From the NCBI RefSeq assembly GCF_905475345.1, contig NC_066588.1, positions 10,542,501 to 10,606,500 on the forward strand: DNA of 64,000 nucleotides, written 5' to 3'. Below the pieces are notes generated by a model, which was not told where the DNA came from, ran no database searches, and saw only the letters and a program-made list of their open reading frames with translations. Numbering within the stretch: position 1 is the first letter of the stretch; each line of letters begins with the position of its first letter. This DNA comes from Vespula vulgaris. Its lineage: Eukaryota > Arthropoda > Insecta > Hymenoptera > Vespidae. Below are positions 40,741-53,592 of this stretch, piece after piece. The position numbers and the translations under genes were made by a program.

Positions 40741-41070
40741 CCTAGGAGAAACGGACCGGGGTCATTGGAAAGGGCTCGTCGCGCCCTCTACGCCCATATT
40801 TTTTTCGTCCAGATCGGACCAATAGGAGCCGAGTTATAACGGTTTAAAGGGAACAAAGGAAAAAAAAATTTTTCTTTAACAATTTTTTTCTCCGAAACTA
40901 TAGCACCTAGGAGAACCGGACCGGGGTCATTGGAAAGGGCTCGTCGCGCCCTCTACGCCCATATTTTTTTCGTCCAGATCGGACCAATAGGAGCCGAGTT
41001 ATAACGGTTTAAAGGGAACAAAGGAAAAAAAAATTTTTCTTTAACAATTTTTTTCTCCGAAACTATAGCA
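40741..41070. repeat. Two near-consensus monomers between blocks 2 and 3
   Basis: Exactly 330 bp of consensus-type sequence, beginning with the CTAGGAGAAACGG variant. Confidence 0.85.
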
Positions 41071-43043
41071 CCTAGGAGAACCGGACCGGGGTCATTGGAA
41101 AGGGCTCGTGGCGCCCTCTACGCCCATATTCTTTTCGTCCTGATCGGACCAATAGGAGGCGAGTTACAACGGGTTAAAGGGAACAAAGGAAAACAAAATT
41201 TTTTTTATCAATTTTTTTCTCCGAAAGTATAGCACCTAGAGCAACCGAACTGGGGTCATTGTAAAGTGCTCCTGGCGCCCTCTACGCGCATATTTTTTTC
41301 GTCCAGATCGGTCTAATAGGTGCCGAGTTATAGTGGTTTAAAGAGAACAAACCAAAAAAAATTCTTCTTTACAATTATTTTTTCCGAAACTATAGCACCT
41401 AGTGCAACCTGACCGGGGTCATTGGAAAGGCCTCATAGCGCCCTCTACGCCCATATTTTTTTCGTCCAGATCGGACCAATAGGAGCCGAGTTATAACGGT
41501 TTAAAGGGAACATAGGAAAAAAAAATTTTTCTTTAACAATTTTTTTCTCCGAAACTGTAGCACCTAGGAGAACTGGACTGGAATCATTGGAAAGGGCTCG
41601 TCGCGCCCACTACGCTGATATTTTTTACGTCCAGATCGGACCAATAGGAGCCCGTTATATCGGTTTAAAGGGAACAAAGGAAAAAAGAATTTTTCTTTAA
41701 CAATTTTTTTCTTCGAAACTGTAGCACCTAGGAGAACTGGTCTGGAATCATTGGAAAGCGCTCGTCGCGCCCTCTACGCCCATATTTTTTTCGTCCTGAT
41801 CGGACCAATAGGAGGCGAGTTATAACGTGTTAAAGGGAACAAAGGAAAAAAAATTTTTCTCTAAAAATTTTTTTCTCCGAAACTATAGCACCTAGGAGAC
41901 CCGGACCGGGGTCACTAGAAAGGGCTCGTGGCGCCCTCTACGCCCATATTTTTTTCGTCCTGATCGGACCAATAGGAGGCGAGTTATAACGTGTTAAAGG
42001 GAACAAAGGAAAAAAAATTTTTATCTAACAATTTTTTTCTCCGAAACTATAGCACCTAGGAGACCCGGACCGGGGTCACTAGAAAGGGCTCGTGGCGCCC
42101 TCTACGCCCATATTCTTTTCGTCCTGATCGGACCAATAGGAGGCGAGTTATAACGTGTTAAAGGGAACAAAGGAAAAAAAATTTTTCTCTAACAATTTTT
42201 TTCTCCGAAACTATAGCACCTAGGAGACCCGGACCGGGGTCATTGGAAAGCGCTCGTCGCGCACTCTACGCCGATATCTTTTTCGTCCAGATCGGACCAA
42301 TAGGAGACGAGTTATAACGGTTTAAAGGAAACAATGGAAAAAAAAATTTTTCTCTAACAATTTTTTTCTCCGAATCTATAGCACCAAGGAGAACCGCACT
42401 GGGGTCACTAGAAAGGTCTCGTGGCGCCCTCTACGCCCATATTTTTTTCGTCCAGAGCGGACCAATAGGAGCCGAGTTATAACGGTTTAAAGTGGACAAA
42501 GGAAACAAAAAATTTTTTTTTAACAATTTTTTTCTCCGAAACTGTAGCACCCAGGAGAACCGGACCGGGGTCATTGGAAAGCGCTCGTAGCGCCCTCTAC
42601 GCCCATATTTTTTTCATCCAGATCGGACCAATAGGACCCGAGTTATAACGGTTTAAAGGAAACAATGGGAAAAAAAATTTTTTTCTAACAATTTTTTTCT
42701 CCGAAACTATAGCACCCAGGAGAACCGGACCGGGATCATTGGAAAGGGCTCGTAGCGCCCTCTACGCCCACATTTTTTTCTTCCAGATCGGACCAATAGG
42801 AGCCGAGTTATAACGTGTTAAAGGGAACAAAGGAAAAAAAATTTTTCTTTAACAATTTTGTTCTCCGAAACTATAGCACCTAGGAGACCCGCACCGGGGT
42901 CGCTAGAAAGGTCTCCTGGCGCACTCTACGCCCATATTTTTTTCGTCCAGATCGGACCAATAGGAGCCGAGTTATAACGGTTTAAAGGGAACAAAGGGAA
43001 AAAAAATTTTTCTTTAACAATTTTTTTCTCCGAAACTATAGCA
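41071..43043. repeat. Divergent 12-monomer block, copy 3 (complete, 1,973 bp)
   Basis: This block has the same 12 monomers in the same order and the same total length as copy 1. From GGGCTCGTGG (41,102) to TCTCCTGGCG (42,912) is 1,810 bp, identical to copies 1 and 4. It shares ACCGCACTGGGG with copy 1, where copies 4 and 5 have ACCGCACCGGGG. A private change, TCGGTCTAAT, lies near 41,310. By eye the copies are almost identical. Confidence 0.92.
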
Positions 43044-45023
43044 CCTAGGAGAACCGGACCGGGGTCATTGGAAAGGGCTCGTCGCGCCCTCTACGCCCAT
43101 ATTTTTTTCGTCCAGATCGGACCAATAGGAGCCGAGTTATAACGGTTTAAAGGGAACAAAGGAAAAAAAAATTTTTCTTTAACAATTTTTTTCTCCGAAA
43201 CTATAGCACCTAGGAGAACCGGACCGGGGTCATTGGAATGGGCTCGTCGTGCCCTCTACGCCCATATTTTTTTCGTCCAGATCGGACCAATAGGAGCCGA
43301 GTTATAACGGTTTAAAGGGAACAAAGGAAAAAAAAATTTTTCTTTAACAATTTTTTTCTCCGAAACTATAGCACCTAGGAGAACCGGACCGGGGTCATTG
43401 GAAAGGGCTCGTCGCGCCCTCTACGCCCATATTTTTTTCGTCCAGATCGGACCAATAGGAGCCGAGTTATAACGTTTTAAAGGGAACAAAGGAAAAAAAA
43501 ATTTTTCTTTAACAATTTTTTTCTCCGAAACTATAGCACCTAGGAGAACCGGACCGGGGTCATTGGAAAGGGCTCGTCGCGCCCTCTACGCCCATATTTT
43601 TTTCGTCCAGATCGGACCAATAGGAGCCGAGTTATAACGGTTTAAAGGGAACAAAGGAAAAAAAAATTTTTCTTTAACAATTTTTTTCTCCGAAACTATA
43701 GCACCTAGGAGAACCGGACCGGGGTCATTGGAAAGGGCTCGTCGCGCCCTCTACGCCCATATTTTTTTCGTCCAGATCGGACCAATAGGAGCCGAGTTAT
43801 AACGGTTTAAAGGGAACAAAGGAAAAAAAAATTTTTCTTTAACAATTTTTTTCTCCGAAACTATAGCACCTAGGAGAAACGGACCGGGGTCATTGGAAAG
43901 GGCTCGTCGCGCCCTCTACGCCCATATTTTTTTCGTCCAGATCGGACCAATAGGAGCCGAGTTATAACGGTTTAAAGGGAACAAAGGAAAAAAAAATTTT
44001 TCTTTAACAATTTTTTTCTCCGAAACTATAGCACCTAGGAGAACCGGACCGGGGTCATTGGAAAGGGCTCGTCGCGCCCTCTACGCCCATATTTTTTTCG
44101 TCCAGATCGGACCAATAGGAGCCGAGTTATAACGGTTTAAAGGGAACAAAGGAAAAAAAAATTTTTCTTTAACAATTTTTTTCTCCGAAACTATAGCACC
44201 TAGGAGAACCGGACCGGGGTCATTGGAAAGGGCTCGTCGCGCCCTCTACGCCCATATTTTTTTCGTCCAGATCGGACCAATAGGAGCCGAGTTATAACGT
44301 TTTAAAGGGAACAAAGGAAAAAAAAATTTTTCTTTAACAATTTTTTTCTCCGAAACTATAGCACCTAGGAGAACCGGACCGGGGTCATTGGAAAGGGCTC
44401 GTCGCGCCCTCTACGCCCATATTTTTTTCGTCCAGATCGGACCAATAGGAGCCGAGTTATAACGGTTTAAAGGGAACAAAGGAAAAAAAAATTTTTCTTT
44501 AACAATTTTTTTCTCCGAAACTATAGCACCTAGGAGAACCGGACCGGGGTCATTGGAAAGGGCTCGTCGCGCCCTCTACGCCCATATTTTTTTCGTCCAG
44601 ATCGGACCAATAGGAGCCGAGTTATAACGGTTTAAAGGGAACAAAGGAAAAAAAAATTTTTCTTTAACAATTTTTTTCTCCGAAACTATAGCACCTAGGA
44701 GAAACGGACCGGGGTCATTGGAAAGGGCTCGTCGCGCCCTCTACGCCCATATTTTTTTCGTCCAGATCGGACCAATAGGAGCCGAGTTATAACGGTTTAA
44801 AGGGAACAAAGGAAAAAAAAATTTTTCTTTAACAATTTTTTTCTCCGAAACTATAGCACCTAGGAGAACCGGACCGGGGTCATTGGAAAGGGCTCGTCGC
44901 GCCCTCTACGCCCATATTTTTTTCGTCCAGATCGGACCAATAGGAGCCGAGTTATAACGGTTTAAAGGGAACAAAGGAAAAAAAAATTTTTCTTTAACAA
45001 TTTTTTTCTCCGAAACTATAGCA
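43044..45023. repeat. Twelve near-consensus monomers with an internal 825-bp duplication
   Basis: This segment is 1,980 bp, exactly 12 x 165. AACGTTTTAA recurs at 43,471 and 44,296, and TAGGAGAAAC at 43,871 and 44,696. Both pairs are 825 bp (5 monomers) apart, so the segment contains a recent 5-monomer tandem duplication. A monomer with GGAATGGGCTCGTCGTGCCC near 43,236 reappears near 51,152. Confidence 0.85.
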
Positions 45024-46996
45024 CCTAGGAGAACCGGACCGGGGTCATTGGAAAGGGCTCGTGGCGCCCTCTACGCCCATATTCTTTTCGTCCTGATCGG
45101 ACCAATAGGAGGCGAGTTACAACGGGTTAAAGGGAACAAAGGAAAACAAAATTTTTTTTATCAATTTTTTTCTCCGAAAGTATAGCACCTAGAGCAACCG
45201 AACTGGGGTCATTGTAAAGTGCTCCTGGCGCCCTCTACGCGCATATTTTTTTCGTCCAGATCGGTCCAATAGGTGCCGAGTTATAGTGGTTTAAAGAGAA
45301 CAAACCAAAAAAAATTCTTCTTTACAATTATTTTTTCCGAAACTATAGCACCTAGTGCAACCTGACCGGGGTCATTGGAAAGGCCTCATAGCGCCCTCTA
45401 CGCCCATATTTTTTTCGTCCAGATCGGACCAATAGGAGCCGAGTTATAACGGTTTAAAGGGAACATAGGAAAAAAAAATTTTTCTTTAACAATTTTTTTC
45501 TCCGAAACTGTAGCACCTAGGAGAACTGGACTGGAATCATTGGAAAGGGCTCGTCGCGCCCACTACGCTGATATTTTTTACGTCCAGATCGGACCAATAG
45601 GAGCCCGTTATATCGGTTTAAAGGGAACAAAGGAAAAAAGAATTTTTCTTTAACAATTTTTTTCTTCGAAACTGTAGCACCTAGGAGAACTGGTCTGGAA
45701 TCATTGGAAAGCGCTCGTCGCGCCCTCTACGCCCATATTTTTTTCGTCCTGATCGGACCAATAGGAGGCGAGTTATAACGTGTTAAAGGGAACAAAGGAA
45801 AAAAAATTTTTCTCTAAAAATTTTTTTCTCCGAAACTATAGCACCTAGGAGACCCGGACCGGGGTCACTAGAAAGGGCTCGTGGCGCCCTCTACGCCCAT
45901 ATTTTTTTCGTCCTGATCGGACCAATAGGAGGCGAGTTATAACGTGTTAAAGGGAACAAAGGAAAAAAAATTTTTATCTAACAATTTTTTTCTCCGAAAC
46001 TATAGCACCTAGGAGACCCGGACCGGGGTCACTAGAAAGGGCTCGTGGCGCCCTCTACGCCCATATTCTTTTCGTCCTGATCGGACCAATAGGAGGCGAG
46101 TTATAACGTGTTAAAGGGAACAAAGGAAAAAAAATTTTTCTCTAACAATTTTTTTCTCCGAAACTATAGCACCTAGGAGACCCGGACCGGGGTCATTGGA
46201 AAGCGCTCGTCGCGCACTCTACGCCGATATCTTTTTCGTCCAGATCGGACCAATAGGAGACGAGTTATAACGGTTTAAAGGAAACAATGGAAAAAAAAAT
46301 TTTTCTCTAACAATTTTTTTCTCCGAATCTATAGCACCAAGGAGAACCGCACCGGGGTCACTAGAAAGGTCTCGTGGCGCCCTCTACGCCCATATTTTTT
46401 TCGTCCAGAGCGGACCAATAGGAGCCGAGTTATAACGGTTTAAAGTGGACAAAGGAAACAAAAAATTTTTTTTTAACAATTTTTTTCTCCGAAACTGTAG
46501 CACCCAGGAGAACCGGACCGGGGTCATTGGAAAGCGCTCGTAGCGCCCTCTACGCCCATATTTTTTTCATCCAGATCGGACCAATAGGACCCGAGTTATA
46601 ACGGTTTAAAGGAAACAATGGGAAAAAAAATTTTTTTCTAACAATTTTTTTCTCCGAAACTATAGCACCCAGGAGAACCGGACCGGGATCATTGGAAAGG
46701 GCTTGTAGCGCCCTCTACGCCCACATTTTTTTCTTCCAGATCGGACCAATAGGAGCCGAGTTATAACGTGTTAAAGGGAACAAAGGAAAAAAAATTTTTC
46801 TTTAACAATTTTGTTCTCCGAAACTATAGCACCTAGGAGACCCGCACCGGGGTCGCTAGAAAGGTCTCCTGGCGCACTCTACGCCCATATTTTTTTCGTC
46901 CAGATCGGACCAATAGTAGCCGAGTTATAACGGTTTAAAGGGAACAAAGGAAAAAAAAATTTTTCTTTAACAATTTTTTTCTCCGAAACTATAGCA
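45024..46996. repeat. Divergent 12-monomer block, copy 4 (complete, 1,973 bp)
   Basis: The length and monomer order equal those of copies 1 and 3 (GGGCTCGTGG at 45,055 to TCTCCTGGCG at 46,865 is 1,810 bp). It has ACCGCACCGGGG like copy 5 and a private GGGCTTGTAGCG near 46,700. Its last monomer ends with AATAGTAGCCGAG and a consensus-like A9 run where copies 1 and 3 have AATAGGAGCC and GGGAAAAAAAA, so its right junction is slightly different. Confidence 0.92.
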
Positions 46997-49900
46997 CCTA
47001 GGAGAACCGGACCGGGGTCATTGGAAAGGGCTCGTCGCGCCCTCTACGCCCATATTTTTTTCGTCCAGATCGGACCAATAGGAGCCAAGTTATAACGGTT
47101 TAAAGGGAACAAAGGAAAAAAAAATTTTTCTTTAACAATTTTTTTCTCCGAAACTATAGCACCTAGGAGAACCGGACCGGGGTCATTGGAAAGGGCTCGT
47201 CGCGCCCTCTACGCCCATATTTTTTTCGTCCAGATCGGACCAATAGGAGCCGAGTTATAACGGTTTAAAGGGAACAAAGGAAAAAAAAATTTTTCTTTAA
47301 CAATTTTTTTCTCCGAAACTATAGCACCTAGGAGAACCGCACCGGGGTCATTGGAAAGGGCTCGTCGCGCCCTCTACGAACATATTTTTTTCGTCCAGAT
47401 CGGACCAATAGGAGCCGAGTTATAACGGTTTAAAGGGAACAAAGGAAAAAAAAATTTTTCTTTAACAATTTTTTTCTCCGAAACTATAGCACCTAGGAGA
47501 ACCGGACCGGGGTCATTGGAAAGGGCTCGTCGCGCCCTCTACGCCCATATTTTTTTCGTCCAGATCGGACCAATAGGAGCCGAGTTATAACGGTTTAAAG
47601 GGAACAAAGGAAAAAAAATTTTTTCTTTAACAATTTTTTTCTCCGAAACTATAGCACCTAGGAGAACCGGACCGGGGTCATTGGAAAGGGCTCGTCGCGC
47701 CCTCTACGCCCATATTTTTTTCGTCCAGATCGGACCAATAGGAGCCGAGTTATAACGGTTTAAAGGGAACAAAGGAAAAAAAAATTTTTCTTTAACAATT
47801 TTTTTCTCCGAAACTATAGCACCTAGGAGAACCGGACCGGGGTCATTGGAAAGGGCTCGTCGCGCCCTCTACGCCCATATTTTTTTCGTCCAGATCGGAC
47901 CAATAGGAGCCGAGTTATAACGGTTTAAAGGGAACAAAGGAAAAAAAAATTTTTCTTTAACAATTTTTTTCTCCGAAACTATAGCACCTAGGAGAACCGG
48001 ACCGGGGTCATTGGAAAGGGCTCGTCGCGCCCTCTAGGAACATATTTTTTTCGTCCAGATCGGACCAATAGGAGCCGAGTTATAACGGTTTAAAGGGAAC
48101 AGAGGAAAAAAAAATTTTTCTTTAACAATTTTTTTCTCCGAAACTATAGCACCTAGGAGAACCGGACCGGGGTCATTGGAAAGGGCTCGTCGCGCCCTCT
48201 ACGCCCATATTTTTTTCGTCCAGATCGGACCAATAGGAGCCGAGTTATAACGGTTTAAAGGGAACAAAGGAAAAAAAAATTTTTCTTTAACAATTTTTTT
48301 CTCCGAAACTATAGCACCTAGGAGAACCGGACCGGGGTCATTGGAAAGGGCTCGTCGCGCCCTCTACGCCCATATTTTTTTCGTCCAGATCGGACCAATA
48401 GGAGCCGAGTTATAACGGTTTAAAGGGAACAAAGGAAAAAAAAATTTTTCTTTAACAATTTTTTTCTCCGAAACTATAGCACCTAGGAGAACCGGACCGG
48501 GGTCATTGGAAAGGGCTCGTCGCGCCCTCTACGCCCATATTTTTTTCGTCCAGATCGGACCAATAGTAGCCGAGTTATAACGGTTTAAAGGGAACAAAGG
48601 AAAAAAAAATTTTTCTTTAACAATTTTTTTCTCCGAAACTATAGCACCTAGGAGAACCGGACCGGGGTCATTGGAAAGGGCTCGTCGCGCCCTCTACGCC
48701 CATATTTTTTTCGTCCAGATCGGACCAATAGGAGCCGAGTTATAACGGTTTAAAGGGAACAAAGGAAAAAAAAATTTTTCTTTAACAATTTTTTTCTCCG
48801 AAACTATAGCACCTAGGAAAACCGGACCGGGGTCATTGGAAAGGGCTCGTCGCGCCCTCTACGAACATATTTTCTTCGTCCAGATCGGACCAATAGGAGC
48901 CGAGTTATAACGGTTTAAAGGGAACAAAGGAAAAAAAAATTTTTCTTTAACAATTTTTTTCTCCGAAACTATAGCACCTAGGAGAACCGGACCGGGGTCA
49001 TTGGAAAGGGCTCGTCGCGCCCTCTACGCCCATATTTTTTTCGTCCAGATCGGACCAATAGGAGCCGAGTTATAACGGTTTAAAGGGAACAAAGGAAAAA
49101 AAAATTTTTCTTTAACAATTTTTTTCTCCGAAACTATAGCACCTAGGAGAACCGGACCGGGGTCATTGGAAAGGGCTCGTTGCGCCCTCTACGCCCATAT
49201 TTTTTTCCTCCAGATCGGACCAATAGGAGCCGAGTTATAACGGTTTAAAGGGAACAAAGGAAAAAAAAATTTTTCTTTAACAATTTTTTTCTCCGAAACT
49301 ATAGCACCTAGGAGAACCGGACCGGGGTCATTGGAAAGGGCTCGTCGCGCCCTCTACGCCCATATTTTTTTCGTCCAGATCGGACCAATAGGAGCCGAGT
49401 TATAACGTTTTAAAGGGAACAAAGGAAAAAAAAATTTTTCTTTAACAATTTTTTTCTCCGAAACTATAGCACCTAGGAGAACCGGACCGGGGTCATTGAA
49501 AAAGGGCTCGTCGCGCCCTCTACGCCCATATTTTTTTCGTCCAGATCGGACCAATAGGAGCCGAGTTATAACGTTTTAAAGGGAACAAAGGAAAAAAAAA
49601 TTTTTCTTTAACAATTTTTTTCTCCGAAACTATAGCACCTAGGAGAACCGGACCGGGGTCATTGAAAAAGGGCTCGTCGCGCCCTCTACGCCCATATTTT
49701 TTTCGTCCAGATCGGACCAATAGGAGCCGAGTTATAACGGTTTAAAGGGAACAAAGGAAAAAAAAATTTTTTTTTTAACAATTTTTTTCTCCGAAACTAT
49801 AGCACCTAGGAGAACCGGACCGGGGTCATTGGAAAGGGCTCGTCGCGCCCTCTACGCCCATATTTTTTTCGTCCAGATCGGACCAATAGGAGCCGAGTTA

Positions 49901-51948
49901 TAACGGTTTAAAGGGAACAAAGGAAAAAAAAATTTTTCTTTAACAATTTTTTTCTCCGAAACTATAGCACCTAGGAGAACCGGACCGGGGTCATTGGAAA
50001 GGGCTCGTCGCGCCCTCTACGAACATATTTTTTTGTCCAGATCGGACCAATAGGAGCCGAGTTATAACGGTTTAAAGGGAACAAAGGAAAAAAAAATTTT
50101 TCTTTAACAATTTTTTTCTCCGAAACTATAGCACCTAGGAGAACCGGACCGGGGTCATTGGAAAGGGCTCGTCGCGCCCTCTACGCCCATATTTTTTTCG
50201 TCCAGATCGGACCAATAGGAGCCGAGTTATAACGGTTTAAAGGGAACAAAGGAAAAAAAAATTTTTCTTTAACAATTTTTTTCTCCGAAACTATAGCACC
50301 TAGGAGAACCGGACCGGGGTCATTGGAAAGGGCTCGTCGCGCCCTCTACGCCCATATTTTTTTCGTCCAGATCAGACCAATAGGAGCCGAGTTATAACGG
50401 TTTAAAGGGAACAAAGGAAAAAAAAATTTTTCTTTAACAATTTTTTTCTCCGAAACTATAGCACCTAGGAGAACCGGACCGGGGTCATTGGAAAGGGCTC
50501 GTCGCGCCCTCTACGAACATATTTTTTTCGTCCAGATCGGACCAATAGGAGCCGAGTTATAACGGTTTAAAGGGAACAAAGGAAAAAAAAATTTTTCTTT
50601 AACAATTTTTTTCTCCGAAACTATAGCACCTAGGAGAACCGGACCGGGGTCATTGGAAAGGGCTCGTCGCGCCCTCTACGAACATATTTTTTTCGTCCAG
50701 ATCGGACCAATAGGAGCCGAGTTATAACGGGTTAAAGGGAACAAAGGAAAAAAAAATTTTTCTTTAACAATTTTTTTCTCCGAAACTATAGCACCTAGGA
50801 GAACCGGACCGGGGTCATTGGAAAGGGCTCGTTGCGCCCTCTACGCCCATATTTTTTTCCTCCAGATCGGACCAATAGGAGCCGAGTTATAACGGTTTAA
50901 AGGGAACAAAGGAAAAAAAAATTTTTCTTTAACAATTTTTTTCTCCGAAACTATAGCACCTAGGAGAACCGGACCGGGGTCATTGGAAAGGGCTCGTCGC
51001 GCCCTCTACGCCCATATTTTTTTCGTCCAGATCGGACCAATAGGAGCCGAGTTATAACGGTTTAAAGGGAACAAAGGAAAAAAAAATTTTTCTTTAACAA
51101 TTTTTTTCTCCGAAACTATAGCACCTAGGAGAACCGGACCGGGGTCATTGGAATGGGCTCGTCGTGCCCTCTACGCCCATATTTTTTTCGTCCAGATCGG
51201 ACCAATAGGAGCCGAGTTATAACGGTTTAAAGGGAACAAAGGAAAAAAAAATTTTTCTTTAACAATTTTTTTCTCCGAAACTATAGCACCTAGGAGAACC
51301 GGACCGGGGTCATTGGAAAGGGCTCGTCGCGCCCTCTACGCCCATATTTTTTTCGTCCAGATCGGACCAATAGGAGCCGAGTTATAACGTTTTAAAGGGA
51401 ACAAAGGAAAAAAAAATTTTTCTTTAACAATTTTTTTCTCCGAAACTATAGCACCTAGGAGAACCGGACCGGGGTCATTGGAAAGGGCTCGTCGCGCCCT
51501 CTACGACCATATTTTTTTCGTCCAGATGGGACCAATAGGAGCCGAGTTATAACGGTTTAAAGGGAACAAAGGAAAAAAAAATTTTTCTTTAACAATTTTT
51601 TCCTCCGAAACTATAGCACCTAGGAGAACCGGACCGGGGTCATTGGAAAGGGCTCGTCGCGCCCTCTACGCCCATATTTTTTTCGTCCAGATCGGACCAA
51701 TAGGAGCCGAGTTATAACGGTTTAAAGGGAACAAAGGAAAAAAAAATTTTTCTTTAACAATTTTTTTCTCCGAAACTATAGCACCTAGGAGAACCGGACC
51801 GGGGTCATTGGAAAGGGCTCGTCGCGCCCTCTACGCCCATATTTTTTTCGTCCAGATCGGACCAATAGGAGCCGAGTTATAACGGTTTAAAGGGAACAAA
51901 GGAAAAAAAAATTTTTCTTTAACAATTTTTTTCTCCGAAACTATAGCA
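46997..51948. repeat. Thirty near-consensus monomers between blocks 4 and 5
   Basis: This is 4,952 bp of core-type monomers. The GAACATA double variant appears near 47,379, 48,863, 50,021, 50,516 and 50,682. Two consecutive monomers near 49,491 and 49,657 carry GTCATTGAAAAAGGG and are 166 bp long. CGTTGCGCC with TTTTTTCCTCC recurs near 49,180 and 50,831 (about 1,650 bp, 10 monomers). The GGAATGGGCTCGTCGTGCCC monomer returns near 51,152. Near 50,033 a short monomer lacks the CG of TTTTCGTCC. Confidence 0.85.
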
Positions 51949-53592
51949 CCTAGGAGAACCGGACCGGGGTCATTGGAAAGGGCTCGTGGCGCCCTCTACG
52001 CCCATATTCTTTTCGTCCTGATCGGACCAATAGGAGGCGAGTTACAACGGGTTAAAGGGAACAAAGGAAAACAAAATTTTTTTTATCAATTTTTTTCTCC
52101 GAAAGTATAGCACCTAGAGCAACCGAACTGGGGTCATTGTAAAGTGCTCCTGGCGCCCTCTACGCGCATATTTTTTTCGTCCAGATCGGTCCAATAGGTG
52201 CCGAGTTATAGTGGTTTAAAGAGAACAAACCAAAAAAAATTCTTCTTTACAATTATTTTTTCCGAAACTATAGCACCTAGTGCAACCTGACCGGGGTCAT
52301 TGGAAAGGCCTCATAGCGCCCTCTACGCCCATATTTTTTTCGTCCAGATCGGACCAATAGGAGCCGAGTTATAACGGTTTAAAGGGAACATAGGAAAAAA
52401 AAATTTTTCTTTAACAATTTTTTTCTCCGAAACTGTAGCACCTAGGAGAACTGGACTGGAATCATTGGAAAGGGCTCGTCGCGCCCACTACGCTGATATT
52501 TTTTACGTCCAGATCGGACCAATAGGAGCCCGTTATATCGGTTTAAAGGGAACAAAGGAAAAAAGAATTTTTCTTTAACAATTTTTTTCTTCGAAACTGT
52601 AGCACCTAGGAGAACTGGTCTGGAATCATTGGAAAGCGCTCGTCGCGCCCTCTACGCCCATATTTTTTTCGTCCTGATCGGACCAATAGGAGGCGAGTTA
52701 TAACGTGTTAAAGGGAACAAAGGAAAAAAAATTTTTCTCTAAAAATTTTTTTCTCCGAAACTATAGCACCTAGGAGACCCGGACCGGGGTCACTAGAAAG
52801 GGCTCGTGGCGCCCTCTACGCCCATATTTTTTTCGTCCTGATCGGACCAATAGGAGGCGAGTTATAACGTGTTAAAGGGAACAAAGGAAAAAAAATTTTT
52901 ATCTAACAATTTTTTTCTCCGAAACTATAGCACCTAGGAGACCCGGACCGGGGTCACTAGAAAGGGCTCGTGGCGCCCTCTACGCCCATATTCTTTTCGT
53001 CCTGATCGGACCAATAGGAGGCGAGTTATAACGTGTTAAAGGGAACAAAGGAAAAAAAATTTTTCTCTAACAATTTTTTTCTCCGAAACTATAGCACCTA
53101 GGAGACCCGGACCGGGGTCATTGGAAAGCGCTCGTCGCGCACTCTACGCCGATATCTTTTTCGTCCAGATCGGACCAATAGGAGACGAGTTATAACGGTT
53201 TAAAGGAAACAATGGAAAAAAAAATTTTTCTCTAACAATTTTTTTCTCCGAATCTATAGCACCAAGGAGAACCGCACCGGGGTCACTAGAAAGGTCTCGT
53301 GGCGCCCTCTACGCCCATATTTTTTTCGTCCAGAGCGGACCAATAGGAGCCGAGTTATAACGGTTTAAAGTGGACAAAGGAAACAAAAAATTTTTTTTTA
53401 ACAATTTTGTTCTCCGAAACTATAGCACCTAGGAGACCCGCACCGGGGTCGCTAGAAAGGTCTCCTGGCGCACTCTACGCCCATATTTTTTTCGTCCAGA
53501 TCGGACCAATATTAAACGAGTTATAACGGTTTAAAGAGAACATAGGAAAAAAAAATTTTTCTTTAACAATTTTTTTCTCCGAAACTGTAGCA
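51949..53592. repeat. Divergent block, copy 5 (10 monomers, internal 329-bp deletion)
   Basis: It matches copy 4 monomer by monomer but lacks the two monomers that start CCCAGGAG. From GGGCTCGTGG (51,980) to TCTCCTGGCG (53,461) is 1,481 bp against 1,810 in complete copies. The join lies in the run AACAATTTTGTTCTCC near 53,400. The last monomer (from 53,428) is a recombinant: its 5' half is block monomer 12, but after ATTAAACGAG at 53,511 its 3' half (GAACATAGG) is block monomer 3, and the order then restarts with monomers 4 and 5. Confidence 0.88.
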
